Assembly (NCBI GenBank): GCA_028277115.1 | Contig: JANQHG010000052.1 | Coordinates: forward strand, 1 to 64,000 | DNA: 64,000 bases | Reading direction: 5' to 3' | From: Azospirillaceae bacterium | GTDB lineage: Bacteria > Pseudomonadota > Alphaproteobacteria > Azospirillales > Azospirillaceae | Notes under the pieces: generated by a model | The model's input: only the letters and a program-made list of their open reading frames with translations | What the model was told of the DNA's origin: nothing | The model's database searches: none | Part shown: piece by piece, positions 33,519 to 42,253 of the stretch | Layout of the letters: every line of letters begins with the position of its first letter | How positions within the stretch are numbered: the first letter of the stretch is position 1 | Position numbers and translations under genes: made by a program

Positions 33519-33639
33519 AGTACACCGCGGCGGAAGTGACGTCATGCTGTCAATGGCCCGCCGCGGTGCACTCTTCATCTTGGCGTACAGCTTTCCGGCA
33601 CAAATCCTGACCAGGTCAGGATTTGTGCCGGGCTGTACT
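33519..33639. repeat. palindromic repeat element, copy 1
   Basis: 121 bases beginning AGTACACCGCGGCGG and ending GGGCTGTACT, with imperfect terminal inverted repeats AGTACA-C-C-CGGC. Two hairpins are visible: 33519-33572 (CCGCGGCGG with CCGCCGCGG) and a long palindrome centred at 33611, CACAAATCCTGACC / GGTCAGGATTTGTG. A related copy lies at 46060-46211. There is no transposase; it resembles a MITE or REP-type element. Confidence 0.75.
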
Positions 33640-33754
33640 AGGTTTCTCGCGAGCGGTGCGGCATCTACTGGGCAGGGCGACGGTTCCGGTGTCATCTTTG
33701 GGGGCAGCTTTTCGTCACAGACCCCGCCCATGTCGGCTTCTGTGACGGGCCGTC

Positions 33755-34789
33755 CTACAGCAGGCCGGCGCCGGCGTGGTCTTGAAACCGCTCGGCCGCA
33801 TCGACGTAGCCGGTCAGACAGTCGAGCGATGCATGGCCCGAGACGTCACGCAGCTTGAACAGCGACGCCCCGTGCGCCGCGGCCGAGGTCAGAAAACCGC
33901 GGCGCAGGCTGTGCCCGGCAAAGCCGGCCGGGTCGAACCCGGCGCGCGCCGCGGCACGCTTGACGATCACCGCGACACCATAGGGGCTGAGCGCAAGGTC
34001 GGCCAAGCGGTCGCCCACGCCGATCGCCCGAAACACCGGACCCGCGAGAATCCCTGACACTACAAGCCAGCGCCGCAACGCCGCGACCGGGCAGTGGGTC
34101 TGCCCGCGGATCACCGGCACCACCCGGCCGTAGCCGTTGGGATCGGTTTTGCTGCGACGCAAGGTGACCAACAGGCCGTCGGCGGTCTCTTCCAGATCCT
34201 CGACCGCCAAGCCGGCCAACTCGGCCCGGCGGAAAGCGCCGGCAAAGCCAAGCAACAACAGGGCCCGGTCGCGGGTGCCGACAAACCCGGGCGGCAGCGC
34301 CTCGACCATCGCGACCAGCCGGTCGACGGTCGCCGGCTGCTTGCGCGTCGGTGCCGAGCCGCGGGTTCGGCGGATCCCGGCGAGCGTGGCGCGCACCGAC
34401 TCGTCGCGTCCGGGGTCGGCGAAGCCGGCGCTGCGGTGAAGGAACCGGATCGCCGCCCGACGGCGTTCGAGGCTGGACGGTTTGAGCCCGCGCCCGGCCT
34501 CATGGGCGAGGAACGCCGCCACGGTCTCCGGGGCCGCCGGCAGCGGCGTCACCGACCGCGCGGTGCACCATGCGGCATAAGCGCGCAGATCGCTGGCATA
34601 GGCGCGTCGGGTCGCCGGTGCCTTGGCCTCGGCGGCGAAGCCGCCGGCCGCGGCAAGGTCGTGCGCCAGCGCGGTGGCGGCCCGATCGCCGGCCGTCCGG
34701 GGATCGCCGCCATGGTCGGCGATCGCGGTCCCTTGGCAAGGATCGGGTCGGCAAAGATCGGGAATGGACGGAGAGCTCATCCGCGCCAT
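33755..34789 (-). CDS. tyrosine recombinase (phage integrase family)
   Basis: A 344-residue site-specific recombinase. The core-binding domain (APATRRAYASDLRAYAAWC) is followed by a catalytic domain with the first Arg in FAGAFRRAELAGL, HSLRRGF (His-x-x-Arg), GHAS and the nucleophile in CLTGYVDAAE, so the catalytic set is intact. Start MARMSSPS at 34789 is preferred to one 31 codons upstream. Such genes on plasmids resolve multimers or mark integrated elements; no att site was identified. Confidence 0.88.
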   Translation of the reverse strand: MARMSSPSIPDLCRPDPCQGTAIADHGGDPRTAGDRAATALAHDLAAAGGFAAEAKAPATRRAYASDLRAYAAWCTARSVTPLPAAPETVAAFLAHEAGRGLKPSSLERRRAAIRFLHRSAGFADPGRDESVRATLAGIRRTRGSAPTRKQPATVDRLVAMVEALPPGFVGTRDRALLLLGFAGAFRRAELAGLAVEDLEETADGLLVTLRRSKTDPNGYGRVVPVIRGQTHCPVAALRRWLVVSGILAGPVFRAIGVGDRLADLALSPYGVAVIVKRAAARAGFDPAGFAGHSLRRGFLTSAAAHGASLFKLRDVSGHASLDCLTGYVDAAERFQDHAGAGLL

Positions 34790-34934
34790 GTACCGCCGGT
34801 CGGCGGCCGCAGGCAAGATCGGTCGGCAAGCGCGATCTCGCACTTGTTCGTAGCCCCGGTGCCCACGGTATGCTTGCGACACAACGACGGACCCAAGATC
34901 AGGTCCGGCCCCGACCCGAGAGAGCGTGTCCCCG

Positions 34935-35291
34935 ATGGCGAACAGACTTGCGACCGTGATGTTGGTCTTGGCGTTGGCGGCGGCAGCGATCGCCCCGGCG
35001 TGGGCCCAGAGCGAACCGGGCGCGGCGAGCGATCAGGCGCCCGCCGCGGTCAGCCCCGACGAGTTGGACGAACTGCGCCGGGCCCGCGCCGACATCGCGC
35101 TGTTTCACTATGGCGGTCAGTACGCCATGAACGTGGTGCTCGGGGTGATCGGCGGCGGTTTGGTGATGGGCCTGCTCGGCGGCGGCCGGATCAGCTCGAC
35201 CGTCACCGGTTCGGTGATCGGGGCGTTGATCGGGATTTGGTGGTTCCTCGACGATTTTGCCGCGACCTTCGTCGAGCGCCACGAGTGGTGA
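34935..35291 (+). CDS. small exported membrane protein
   Basis: A 118-residue protein with a signal peptide (MANRLATVMLVLALAAAAIA, cut near AWAQS) and two hydrophobic segments with small residues: VVLGVIGGGLVMGLLGGG and VTGSVIGALIGIWWFLDD. No family is recognised. A GTG nine bases upstream is an alternative start. It lies 97 bases before pseC. Confidence 0.6.
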   Translation: MANRLATVMLVLALAAAAIAPAWAQSEPGAASDQAPAAVSPDELDELRRARADIALFHYGGQYAMNVVLGVIGGGLVMGLLGGGRISSTVTGSVIGALIGIWWFLDDFAATFVERHEW

Positions 35292-35388
35292 CCGTCGCTC
35301 ACCCGGGGACGCGGCGGCACCGCGTGACCACCGTGTCCCTGCCCGCGCCGGGGTCCGGCGCCGGACCGAGCCCGAAAGCCGCCGCCCG

Positions 35389-36567
35389 ATGCCGACGCCC
35401 CGCCTGCCCTATGGCCGCCACTGGATCGACGAGGCCGACGTCGCGGCGGTCGTCGAGGTCCTCAAGAGCGATTTTCTGACCACCGGTCCGGTTGGACCCG
35501 GGTTCGAGGTGGCGTTCGCCGCCGCGCTCGGTGCCGCCCACGCGGTCGCGGTCAACAGCGGCACCGCCGCCCTGCACCTGGCGCTCCTCACCCTCGATCT
35601 GCCGCCGGGGGCGCGGGTGGTGGTGCCGGCGATCAGCTTCGTTGCGACCGCCAATGTGGTCGCGATGGTCGGCGGCACCGTGGTGTTCGCCGACACCGAT
35701 CCCGAGAGCGGCCTGCTCACGCCCGACAGCTTTGCCGCCGCACTCGCCGGTGCCGGCGGTCCGGTGGCGGCGGTGATCCCGGTTCACCTGGGTGGTGCTA
35801 CGGTCGCTCTCGACGCGATCGGCGCGATCGCCGACGACCACGGCATCGCGGTGGTCGAGGACGCCTGCCACGCGCTCGGCAGCCGGGTCGACGGCGTCGC
35901 GGTCGGCGCCCGGTCGGCTGCGGCGGCGTTCTCGTTGCACCCGGTCAAAACACTGGCCGCCGGCGAGGGTGGGGTGCTGGTCACCGACGACGCCGCGCGG
36001 GCCGATCGGGCCCGCCGCCTGCGCAGCCACGGCATTGCGCGTGCGGGCTTCGTCTGCCCGGACCAGGCGCTCGATGCCGCCGGCGCCGCCAACCCGTGGT
36101 ATTACGAGATGCAGGCGCTCGGCTACAATTACCGGTTGAGCGACATCAACGCCGCGCTGGCGCTGAGCCAACTGCGGCGGCTCGACGCGTTCGTGGCGCG
36201 GCGCCGGGCGCTCGCCGACGCCTACGACCGGCGGCTTGCGGCGCTGGCACCTGCGCTGCGGCCGGTGCCGGCGCCGCCGGCGACCCAGGCGCCGGCCTGG
36301 CATCTCTATCGGGTGCTGCTCGGCGACGGCATCTGCCGGGCCGCGCTGATGCGCCGGCTCGCCGCCGACGGGATCGCGACCCAGGTCCACTACATTCCGA
36401 TCCACCGCCAGCCTTGGTACTGGGCCCGGGTCGGCGACCTGCGGTTGCCGGGCGCCGACGCCTACTACCGTCGGTGCTTGAGCCTGCCGCTGTTCCCGCG
36501 GATGGCGGAGCACGACGTCGAACGGGTGGCAAACCGGCTCGGTGCCGCGCTGGCCGCCGCGGCGTGA
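35389..36567 (+). CDS. pseC: PseC-type sugar aminotransferase
   Basis: A 392-residue PLP-dependent aminotransferase of the DegT/DnrJ/EryC1 family, adding the 4-amino group in pseudaminic-acid synthesis. LPYGRHWIDEADVAAVVEVL, LTTGPVGPGFE and SGTAALHLAL open the protein; the PLP Lys is in FSLHPVKTLAAGEGG (about residue 187), and NYRLSDINAALALSQL and HYIPIHRQPWY are typical PseC motifs. pseB follows 48 bases downstream, which supports PseC over other family members. Confidence 0.88.
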   Translation: MPTPRLPYGRHWIDEADVAAVVEVLKSDFLTTGPVGPGFEVAFAAALGAAHAVAVNSGTAALHLALLTLDLPPGARVVVPAISFVATANVVAMVGGTVVFADTDPESGLLTPDSFAAALAGAGGPVAAVIPVHLGGATVALDAIGAIADDHGIAVVEDACHALGSRVDGVAVGARSAAAAFSLHPVKTLAAGEGGVLVTDDAARADRARRLRSHGIARAGFVCPDQALDAAGAANPWYYEMQALGYNYRLSDINAALALSQLRRLDAFVARRRALADAYDRRLAALAPALRPVPAPPATQAPAWHLYRVLLGDGICRAALMRRLAADGIATQVHYIPIHRQPWYWARVGDLRLPGADAYYRRCLSLPLFPRMAEHDVERVANRLGAALAAAA

Positions 36568-36615
36568 AGTTCATCCTCAAGTAAGGGTTTTGCCGCTAGG
36601 GGATAGCTTGGGCAG

Positions 36616-37662
36616 ATGGATGAACAGGCGGTCGGTCGGATGCCGGACGGGTTCCTCGACGATCGGGTGGTCCTGGTGACCGGGGGAACCGGGTCGTTCG
36701 GCCGTGCCTTCGCCGAGCGGGTGCTGCGTTGGCACCGACCGCACAAGCTGATCATTTTTTCGCGCGACGAACTGAAACAGGTCGATATGGCGGCGACCCC
36801 GCCGTTCCACGGACACCGCGCGGTCCGCTTCTTCATCGGCGACGTTCGCGATGTCGGCCGGCTCGAAATGGCGATGCGCGACGTCGATTACGTGATCCAC
36901 GCCGCGGCGTTGAAACAGGTGCCGGTGGCAGAATACAACCCGTTCGAGTGCATCCGGACCAACGTCAACGGGGCCGAGAATGTGGTCCAGGCGTCGCTTC
37001 GGACCAACGTCCGGCGGGTGATCGCGCTGTCGACCGACAAAGCGGCCAACCCGATCAACCTGTACGGCGCCAGCAAGCTCGCCGCCGATAAGATCTTCAT
37101 CGCCGCCAACGCGCTGTCGGGACGCCATGGGCCGCGTTTTTCGGTCGTGCGCTACGGCAATGTCTTGGGATCACGCGGCAGTGTCGTGCCGTTGTTCCAA
37201 AAAATGATCCGCGACGGTGCGACCAGCCTGCCGATCACAGATCCGCGGATGACCCGGTTTTGGATCACCCTGCCTCAGGCGGTCGATTTCGTCTTGAACG
37301 CGCTGGTCGGCATGTTCGGGGGCGAGGTGTTCGTGCCGAAAATCCCGAGCATGCGGATCGTCGATCTTGCCTGCGCGCTCGCGCCGACGCTGCCGCATCG
37401 GATCATCGGTGTGCGCCCCGGCGAGAAGATCCACGAGGTGATGATCCCCGAGGCCGAAGCCCATGTCACCCTGGAGTTGGGCGACCGATATGTGATCGAG
37501 CCGGCGTTCCGCTATTGGACCGAGGACTTGCATGCGCCGTATCGCCAACAGGGGGCGCAGCCGGTGTCGGAAGGCTTTTGTTATGCGAGCGACAGCAACG
37601 ATCGCTGGCTCGATACCGACAGCCTGCGCCGTCACCTGGGGTTGGATGGTGCCGACCGTTGA
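36616..37662 (+). CDS. pseB: UDP-GlcNAc 4,6-dehydratase (inverting) PseB
   Basis: A 348-residue extended SDR for the first pseudaminic-acid step. VVLVTGGTGSFGRAFAERVL, IIFSRDELKQ, AAALKQVPVAEYNPFECIRT and STDKAANPINLYGASKLAAD are hallmark PseB segments. RYGNVLGSRGSVVPLFQKMI and the late RPGEKIHEVMIPE confirm the family. Gene order pseC-pseB on one strand indicates an operon. Confidence 0.93.
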   Translation: MDEQAVGRMPDGFLDDRVVLVTGGTGSFGRAFAERVLRWHRPHKLIIFSRDELKQVDMAATPPFHGHRAVRFFIGDVRDVGRLEMAMRDVDYVIHAAALKQVPVAEYNPFECIRTNVNGAENVVQASLRTNVRRVIALSTDKAANPINLYGASKLAADKIFIAANALSGRHGPRFSVVRYGNVLGSRGSVVPLFQKMIRDGATSLPITDPRMTRFWITLPQAVDFVLNALVGMFGGEVFVPKIPSMRIVDLACALAPTLPHRIIGVRPGEKIHEVMIPEAEAHVTLELGDRYVIEPAFRYWTEDLHAPYRQQGAQPVSEGFCYASDSNDRWLDTDSLRRHLGLDGADR

Positions 37663-37680
37663 CCGAATCTCGCGTGTCGG

Positions 37681-37776
37681 CGCCGGATGCGGCCTGACGG
37701 CCGTGCCGGGGGGCGCTGCCCCTCGACCCCCGCAAGGGGGGCAACCCCTGGTCGGGGGGCGCCAGCCCCCGAACCC
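37681..37776. repeat. GGGGGCGCTGCCCCC hairpin repeat, copy 3
   Basis: Immediately after pseB. It shares CGGATGCGGCCTGACGGCCG, GGGGGGCGCTGCCCC, CCCCCGCAAGGGGG and CAACCCCTGGTCGGGG with copies 1 and 2. It fills most of the gap between pseB and the tiny gene on the other strand. Confidence 0.75.
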
Positions 37777-37788
37777 GTGCAGCTGGCG

Positions 37789-37935
37789 TCAGGTCTCGAC
37801 ATAGTCGACAAGGACCGGCAACTGGACGCCCCAGACCATCTCGGCGACGACCGCGCCCATGTGGTAGAGCGCGACCGACATCCAAAGTTTGAACGCGACC
37901 CCAACCAACTCGAGACAGAACGACACCATCGTCAT
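37789..37935 (-). CDS. possible 48-residue hydrophobic protein
   Basis: A short frame starting MTMVSFCLELVGVAFKLWMS and ending VLVDYVET, with a GGGGGAAG ribosome site five bases before the ATG. It is largely hydrophobic, fits one to two membrane helices and has no rare-codon irregularity. No family is known. It lies between the radical SAM gene (same strand, upstream) and repeat copy 3. Confidence 0.4.
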   Translation of the reverse strand: MTMVSFCLELVGVAFKLWMSVALYHMGAVVAEMVWGVQLPVLVDYVET

Positions 37936-37998
37936 GGCTTCCCCCAGCGCTTTGAGCCATCAGATGGCGTTGCGAGGGTCGCCGATGTGTGTGCCGGA

Positions 37999-39036
37999 TC
38001 ACCTTTCGCACGCTCGCCCGCCACGCCGCGCGCGATAGGCCTCGGCCAGCCCGACCGCGGCGGCGTCGAGGTCGGTGTCGGCCGGCAGGGTGGTGACATA
38101 GTCGCAGTCGCGGCACGCCGTAAGCTCGCGGCGCCGACCGTTCAACTGCACCATCCGGTAGCCGAACAGCCGCTCGCCGTGCCACAGATCGACAAGATGG
38201 TCGCGACGGACGTCGCCGATCACCAGGCGCATCGCCCAGTCGGCGCAGCAGATCGAAACCTGGCCGTCGAAGTTGATCGCAAGCTTGATGAACGGCTCCG
38301 AGCACACGAGCCGCCTGCGGTCGGGCGCGCGGGCGAACCCCGGCGCGGCCATCGCGATGCCGTGGCGGGCATGGACATAGACGCTGTCGCTGATCGGCCC
38401 GAAGGTCGACAGGAACACAGTATGGCGCGCCTTGGCGCTCGCCGGATCGCCGAGGTCGAGCAGCTTGCAATGCAGATGGAGCGGGCGACCCCGCGCCTCG
38501 TTCAGCGCGTTTAGGTGCTGCACGTTGGCGAGCACCGCGGCATAGCTGCCGCGCCGGCCGGTCGCCGCGGCCATGCTCGCCTCGTCGGTGCCGTAGACCG
38601 ATACCCGAAGCCCGTCGAGCCCGGCGTCGAGCAGCGCCGCCGCCAGGCCCGGCGTCAACAGCCCGCCGTTGGTCGTTGTCTCGACATAGCGCGCAACCCC
38701 GCGCGCCTTGACCAGGCGCACCATGTCGGCGAGCCGCTGATTGACCAGGGGCTCGCCGTCCTTATACAGGTGCAACGATTTGATCGGCTGCGGGAATTGG
38801 GCGAGATCGTCTACGATCTTTTCGAACAGATCGAACGCCATCACCCCTTTGGGCCGTCCAACCGCGGCCAGCAGGTCCGGCTTGCCGGTCGGGCAGAACA
38901 CGCAGGCGAAGGTGCAGGCGTTGGCCGGGTCGATCAGCACCGACAAGGGTGTGTCGAGCGGCAGCGCCGCCGCAAGATCGATCCGGGCGCGGTGCCCGCC
39001 GTAAGACACCCGCTTGACCGGCCCGGTGTCGCCCAT
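37999..39036 (-). CDS. radical SAM/SPASM enzyme
   Basis: A 345-residue iron-sulphur enzyme. The cluster motif CTFACVFC (Cys 41, 45, 48) binds the SAM cluster; SLHLYKDGEPLVN is the conserved GGEP-like segment. The C terminus has CSEPFIKLAINFDGQVSICC and CRDCDYV, the SPASM auxiliary-cluster cysteines. Members modify peptides, sugars or proteins. Context between pseB and the WbpM-like gene hints at surface-glycan or protein modification, not proven. It is divergent from the WbpM-like gene. Confidence 0.88.
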   Translation of the reverse strand: MGDTGPVKRVSYGGHRARIDLAAALPLDTPLSVLIDPANACTFACVFCPTGKPDLLAAVGRPKGVMAFDLFEKIVDDLAQFPQPIKSLHLYKDGEPLVNQRLADMVRLVKARGVARYVETTTNGGLLTPGLAAALLDAGLDGLRVSVYGTDEASMAAATGRRGSYAAVLANVQHLNALNEARGRPLHLHCKLLDLGDPASAKARHTVFLSTFGPISDSVYVHARHGIAMAAPGFARAPDRRRLVCSEPFIKLAINFDGQVSICCADWAMRLVIGDVRRDHLVDLWHGERLFGYRMVQLNGRRRELTACRDCDYVTTLPADTDLDAAAVGLAEAYRARRGGRACER

Positions 39037-39178
39037 CGTGGGCCTCCTTGTTCGCGGTCACCACGGCGCGCGTGCCGCCCCGAACGCCGAGGCGCCCGGC
39101 ACGATTTCGGTTTGCAGAACGCCCGGCTTTCGGTCAAGCCTCGCGCGAGTTCGCCCCGATGCCCGCAAGACCGGTGCC

Positions 39179-41128
39179 ATGCGCTTTGTGTCGACCCGCC
39201 TCAGCAAGACCGTGCTGGCCTTCACCCACGACCTGACCATGACCGCGGCCGCGTTCGGCCTTGCCATGGTCTTGCGTACCGGGTCGCTGACCTTCGGTTC
39301 GGATGTGCGGCCGAGCCTGGTCGGCGTGGCCGTGCTGGTCGCGATCGCCGCCGCGGTCTACCAGCTGTTCGGCCTCTACCGCGGGGTTTGGGCCTATGCG
39401 TCGGCGCAGGACCTGGTCCAGCTGACCAAGGCGGTGACCGTGGTCACCGTCGCCTTCGTGCTTGCGATGTTCCTGGTCAACCGGCTCGAGGCGATCCCGC
39501 GGTCGGTGCCGCTGATCCAATGGTTCGTGTTGTTGATCCTGCTCGGCGGGCCGCGCTTTGCCTACCGGGTGATGCGCGACCGGCGGTTCGCGTTGCGCCG
39601 GACCCGGATCGGGGGCCCGAGGGTGCCGGTGCTGCTGGTCGGCACCGACGCCGAGTCCGAGCTGTTCTTGCGCGCGCTCGCCAACGACCTGCACGCGGGT
39701 TACGAGGTGGTCGGGCTGCTCGACCCCAAACGCGGGCGGATCGGCCGGGCGATCCACGGCGTGCCGGTGCTCGGCGGCACCGAGGACCTTGAAGACGTGC
39801 TCGATGCGCTGGCCCGCCGCGGTGTGCGTCCCCAACGCCTGATCATCGGCCAGGCGAGCCGGCTGATCGACGGTGCGCTGGTCCGCGCCCTGGTCGAGCA
39901 GGCGAGCCAACGCGGCATGACCTTGAGCCGGCTGCCGGCGCTGACCGAGTTTAAGGAGATGGTCGGCGAAGGGCGGATCGAGCTCCGGCCGATCGCGGTG
40001 CGCGACCTGCTCGGCCGGCCCCAGGCGGTGCTCGACGAGGCCGCGATCTCCGGTCTGGTCACCGGCCGGCGGGTTCTGGTCACCGGGGCTGGCGGCACGA
40101 TCGGCGGCGAGTTGGTCCGCCAGATCGCGGCGCTCAGGCCGGCGGCGCTGACGCTGGTCGATGCCAGTGAATACAATCTCTATGCGATCGACCTCGAACT
40201 CGCCGAGACCCACCCGGGGGTGCCGCGGCTGCGCCGGCTCGCCGATGTTCGCGACCGCGATCAGATCGACCGGCTGTTTCGCGCCCACCGGCCCGAACTG
40301 GTGTTCCACGCCGCGGCGCTCAAGCATGTGCCGCTGGTCGAAGAAAACCCGACCGAGGGGGTGTTGACCAACGCGATCGGCACCCGCAACGTCGCCGCCG
40401 CCTGCCGGGCCGCCGGCACCCGCGCCATGGTGCTGATTTCGACCGACAAGGCGGTGCGTCCGTCGAGCGTGATGGGCGCGACCAAACGCTTGGCCGAGGC
40501 CTATGTCCAAGCGCTCGACCGCCAGGGCGACGACGGGGCGGGGGCGGCCCATCCGGACGACCGCCCGACCCGGTTTTTGACCGTGCGCTTTGGCAATGTT
40601 CTGGGGTCGAGCGGCTCGGTGGTGCCGTTGTTCCAGCGCCAGCTTGCGCGCGGCGGCCCGTTGACCGTCACCCACCCGGAGATGTGCCGCTATTTCATGA
40701 CTGTCGAAGAGGCGGTGCAATTGGTGCTTCACGCCTCGGCGCATGCGGTCTCGAACCGGGCCCGGCGCGGCGAGATCATGGTGCTCGACATGGGCGAACC
40801 GGTCCGGATCGTCGATCTCGCGCGGCAGATGATCCGGCTCGCCGGGCTGCGGCCCGAGCAGGACGTCCAGATCACTTTCTCCGGGCTCAGGCCGGGCGAG
40901 AAACTGTTCGAAGAGATCCTCGACCCGGTCGAAGCGCCGACCCGCACCGCGGCCGACCGGGTGTTCGCCGCCACCCCACGGCTGATCGACCCGGCGATCC
41001 TGAGCCGCGCGCTCCAGGAGTTGGAGGCGGCCGCGCGCGCCGGCGACGGCGACCGCACGGCAACCCTGCTTGCCACCGTGGTGCCCGACTTCCGCGCCGC
41101 CGATACCGCGATCAAGGCGCCAGCTTGA
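39179..41128 (+). CDS. membrane nucleoside-diphosphate-sugar dehydratase, WbpM/CapD family
   Basis: A 649-residue protein. Four membrane helices in the first 150 residues (DLTMTAAAFGLAMVLRTG; LVGVAVLVAIAAAVYQLFG; VVTVAFVLAMFLV; WFVLLILLGG) precede a CoA-binding-like Rossmann domain (VPVLLVGTDAESELFLRAL) and the C-terminal SDR domain with VLVTGAGGTIGGELVRQ at about residue 300, STDKAVRPSSVMGATK (Met in place of the SDR Tyr, as usual here) and GLRPGEKLFEEIL. The family makes UDP-4-keto-6-deoxy-GlcNAc for O-antigen or capsule sugars. Start MRFVSTRLS is at 39179. Confidence 0.92.
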   Translation: MRFVSTRLSKTVLAFTHDLTMTAAAFGLAMVLRTGSLTFGSDVRPSLVGVAVLVAIAAAVYQLFGLYRGVWAYASAQDLVQLTKAVTVVTVAFVLAMFLVNRLEAIPRSVPLIQWFVLLILLGGPRFAYRVMRDRRFALRRTRIGGPRVPVLLVGTDAESELFLRALANDLHAGYEVVGLLDPKRGRIGRAIHGVPVLGGTEDLEDVLDALARRGVRPQRLIIGQASRLIDGALVRALVEQASQRGMTLSRLPALTEFKEMVGEGRIELRPIAVRDLLGRPQAVLDEAAISGLVTGRRVLVTGAGGTIGGELVRQIAALRPAALTLVDASEYNLYAIDLELAETHPGVPRLRRLADVRDRDQIDRLFRAHRPELVFHAAALKHVPLVEENPTEGVLTNAIGTRNVAAACRAAGTRAMVLISTDKAVRPSSVMGATKRLAEAYVQALDRQGDDGAGAAHPDDRPTRFLTVRFGNVLGSSGSVVPLFQRQLARGGPLTVTHPEMCRYFMTVEEAVQLVLHASAHAVSNRARRGEIMVLDMGEPVRIVDLARQMIRLAGLRPEQDVQITFSGLRPGEKLFEEILDPVEAPTRTAADRVFAATPRLIDPAILSRALQELEAAARAGDGDRTATLLATVVPDFRAADTAIKAPA

Positions 41129-41402
41129 TCTCGCCATGACGGAACGGGATCCAGTCCTTGTACTCCGGGCGGTACTGGAGGCCGTAGGGGTTCTTGAAAA
41201 AAATCTTGACCAAGGGCTGGCCGCCCTCGCGCTGGGTGCGCTCAGCATCGACCAGGGGCGACTTCTGGAATACCTCCCGCCACAGCTCGTCAGCCTCGAC
41301 ATCGCGGCCGGCCGCCTTGACGTAATCGCGGGCCTCGTCGCTCAGCTTGAACGCGTCGAGCACCATCTCGTAATAGTCATCAACGGTGGGTTGTCCGTCC
41401 AT
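41112..41402 (-). CDS. small conserved-looking protein of unknown function
   Basis: A 96-residue acidic protein (MDGQPTVDDYYEMVLDAFKL and IFFKNPYGLQYRPEYKDWIP). No domain is recognised. Its last codons overlap the 3' end of the WbpM-like gene by 17 bases on the opposite strand. The even codon use and ordered aromatic residues argue for a real gene. Confidence 0.6.
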   Translation of the reverse strand: MDGQPTVDDYYEMVLDAFKLSDEARDYVKAAGRDVEADELWREVFQKSPLVDAERTQREGGQPLVKIFFKNPYGLQYRPEYKDWIPFRHGEIKLAP

Positions 41403-41459
41403 CGGGGCGCTCCGGTAAGGTCGCGGGCGGCGGATCGGGCGCCGGCCCTTGGCCGGCGA

Positions 41460-41516
41460 CGTTAAGGGGGTTTCACCCCCTTAACAATCCCCGACCAGGG
41501 GCCAAGCCCCTGGACC
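41460..41516. repeat. short G/C-block hairpin repeat
   Basis: GTTAAGGGGG-N4-CCCCCTTAAC followed by CCGACCAGGGGCCAAGCCCC: two adjacent hairpins. It shares the CCAGGGG/CCCCTGG blocks of repeat copies 2 and 3. It lies just upstream of the lipoprotein gene. Confidence 0.6.
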
Positions 41517-41542
41517 CAAGATGGTGACAGGGGGAGAGTGCG

Positions 41543-41926
41543 ATGGGGAACCGCGTGATCTTGGCGGTGACGGTGGCGACGGCGGTGGGGCTTGCCGGGT
41601 GTGCGCGGCCTTATCAGCCGATCGTCGATCTGAAGGAGGTCAACCTGCTCGCCTATGAGCAGGATCTGGCGGAGTGCCGGGCGCTCGCCGGTCAGGTCGA
41701 TGTCGGGGGCGAGACCATCGGAGCCGGGCTCGTCGGGGCGGCGATCGGGGCCGCGATCGGCGCCGCGACCGGGGCGGTGGTCGGCGCGCCGGGGACCGGG
41801 GCCGCGTTCGGCGCCGCCGCGGCCGGCACCACCGGGCTGGCCTCAGGCGCCGCCCACGGGGTCGCCACCCAGGAACAAGTGCTGCGACGCTGCCTCGACG
41901 GCCGCGGGTACCGCGTACTGAACTGA
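41543..41926 (+). CDS. glycine-zipper lipoprotein
   Basis: A 127-residue lipoprotein. The signal MGNRVILAVTVATAVGLAGC ends in a lipobox (LAGC). A glycine-zipper stretch AAIGAAIGAATGAVVGA suggests membrane insertion or assembly in the outer membrane. The C terminus LRRCLDGRGYRVLN is typical of this family. An AGGGGGAGAGTGCG ribosome site precedes the ATG. It stands 327 bases upstream of flagellin but before that gene's own promoter. Confidence 0.85.
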   Translation: MGNRVILAVTVATAVGLAGCARPYQPIVDLKEVNLLAYEQDLAECRALAGQVDVGGETIGAGLVGAAIGAAIGAATGAVVGAPGTGAAFGAAAAGTTGLASGAAHGVATQEQVLRRCLDGRGYRVLN

Positions 41927-42253
41927 TCCGGCCCGACGCGGCAACCCCTGCCCGGCGCCGGCAGGTTTTGCCGGACACCCGGCAAGGTCTGCCGGGTGTC
42001 CGTCGCGCAATGACCCGAACGCGGGGCAGGGTTGCCGATGCTGTCTTAAGCAGAACCGTCGACGATCGATCCGTCCGACCGCCCGAAATTAACCCGCGGA
42101 TAACGTTTGGCGCGCAGTCCTAAAGCGTAGGGGCTGGCGAGTGTCTTGCCTGCACGATCCTCCAGTGGGGAGGATTTGCCCGGCAGATGCTGCCCCCCAA
42201 ACCGCCCGAGAAAGCTCGGTCGCGGATTCTTGGAACTCAAAGGAGTTACCCCC
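41927..42253. other. flagellin upstream region
   Basis: 327 bases without a gene. They hold short direct and inverted CCGGCA/TGCCGG blocks (about 41955-42002, possibly the lipoprotein gene's terminator), the sigma-54 promoter and the flagellin leader. Confidence 0.5.
42135..42150 (+). promoter_or_regulatory. sigma-54 (RpoN) promoter of flagellin
   Basis: TGGCGAGTGTCTTGCC matches the -24/-12 pattern TGGC-N7-TTGC with exact spacing, 104 bases upstream of the flagellin ATG. Flagellin genes in alphaproteobacteria are often RpoN/FlbD-dependent. No enhancer site was identified. Confidence 0.7.

Noticed and set aside
33516-33731. 71-codon frame on the minus strand
   Set aside because: It mostly translates the palindromic repeat element and has no ribosome site.
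39134-41302. A 722-codon minus-strand frame opposite the WbpM-like gene
   Set aside because: Arg/Gln/His-rich composition typical of antisense frames in GC-rich DNA; the plus strand carries recognisable dehydratase motifs.
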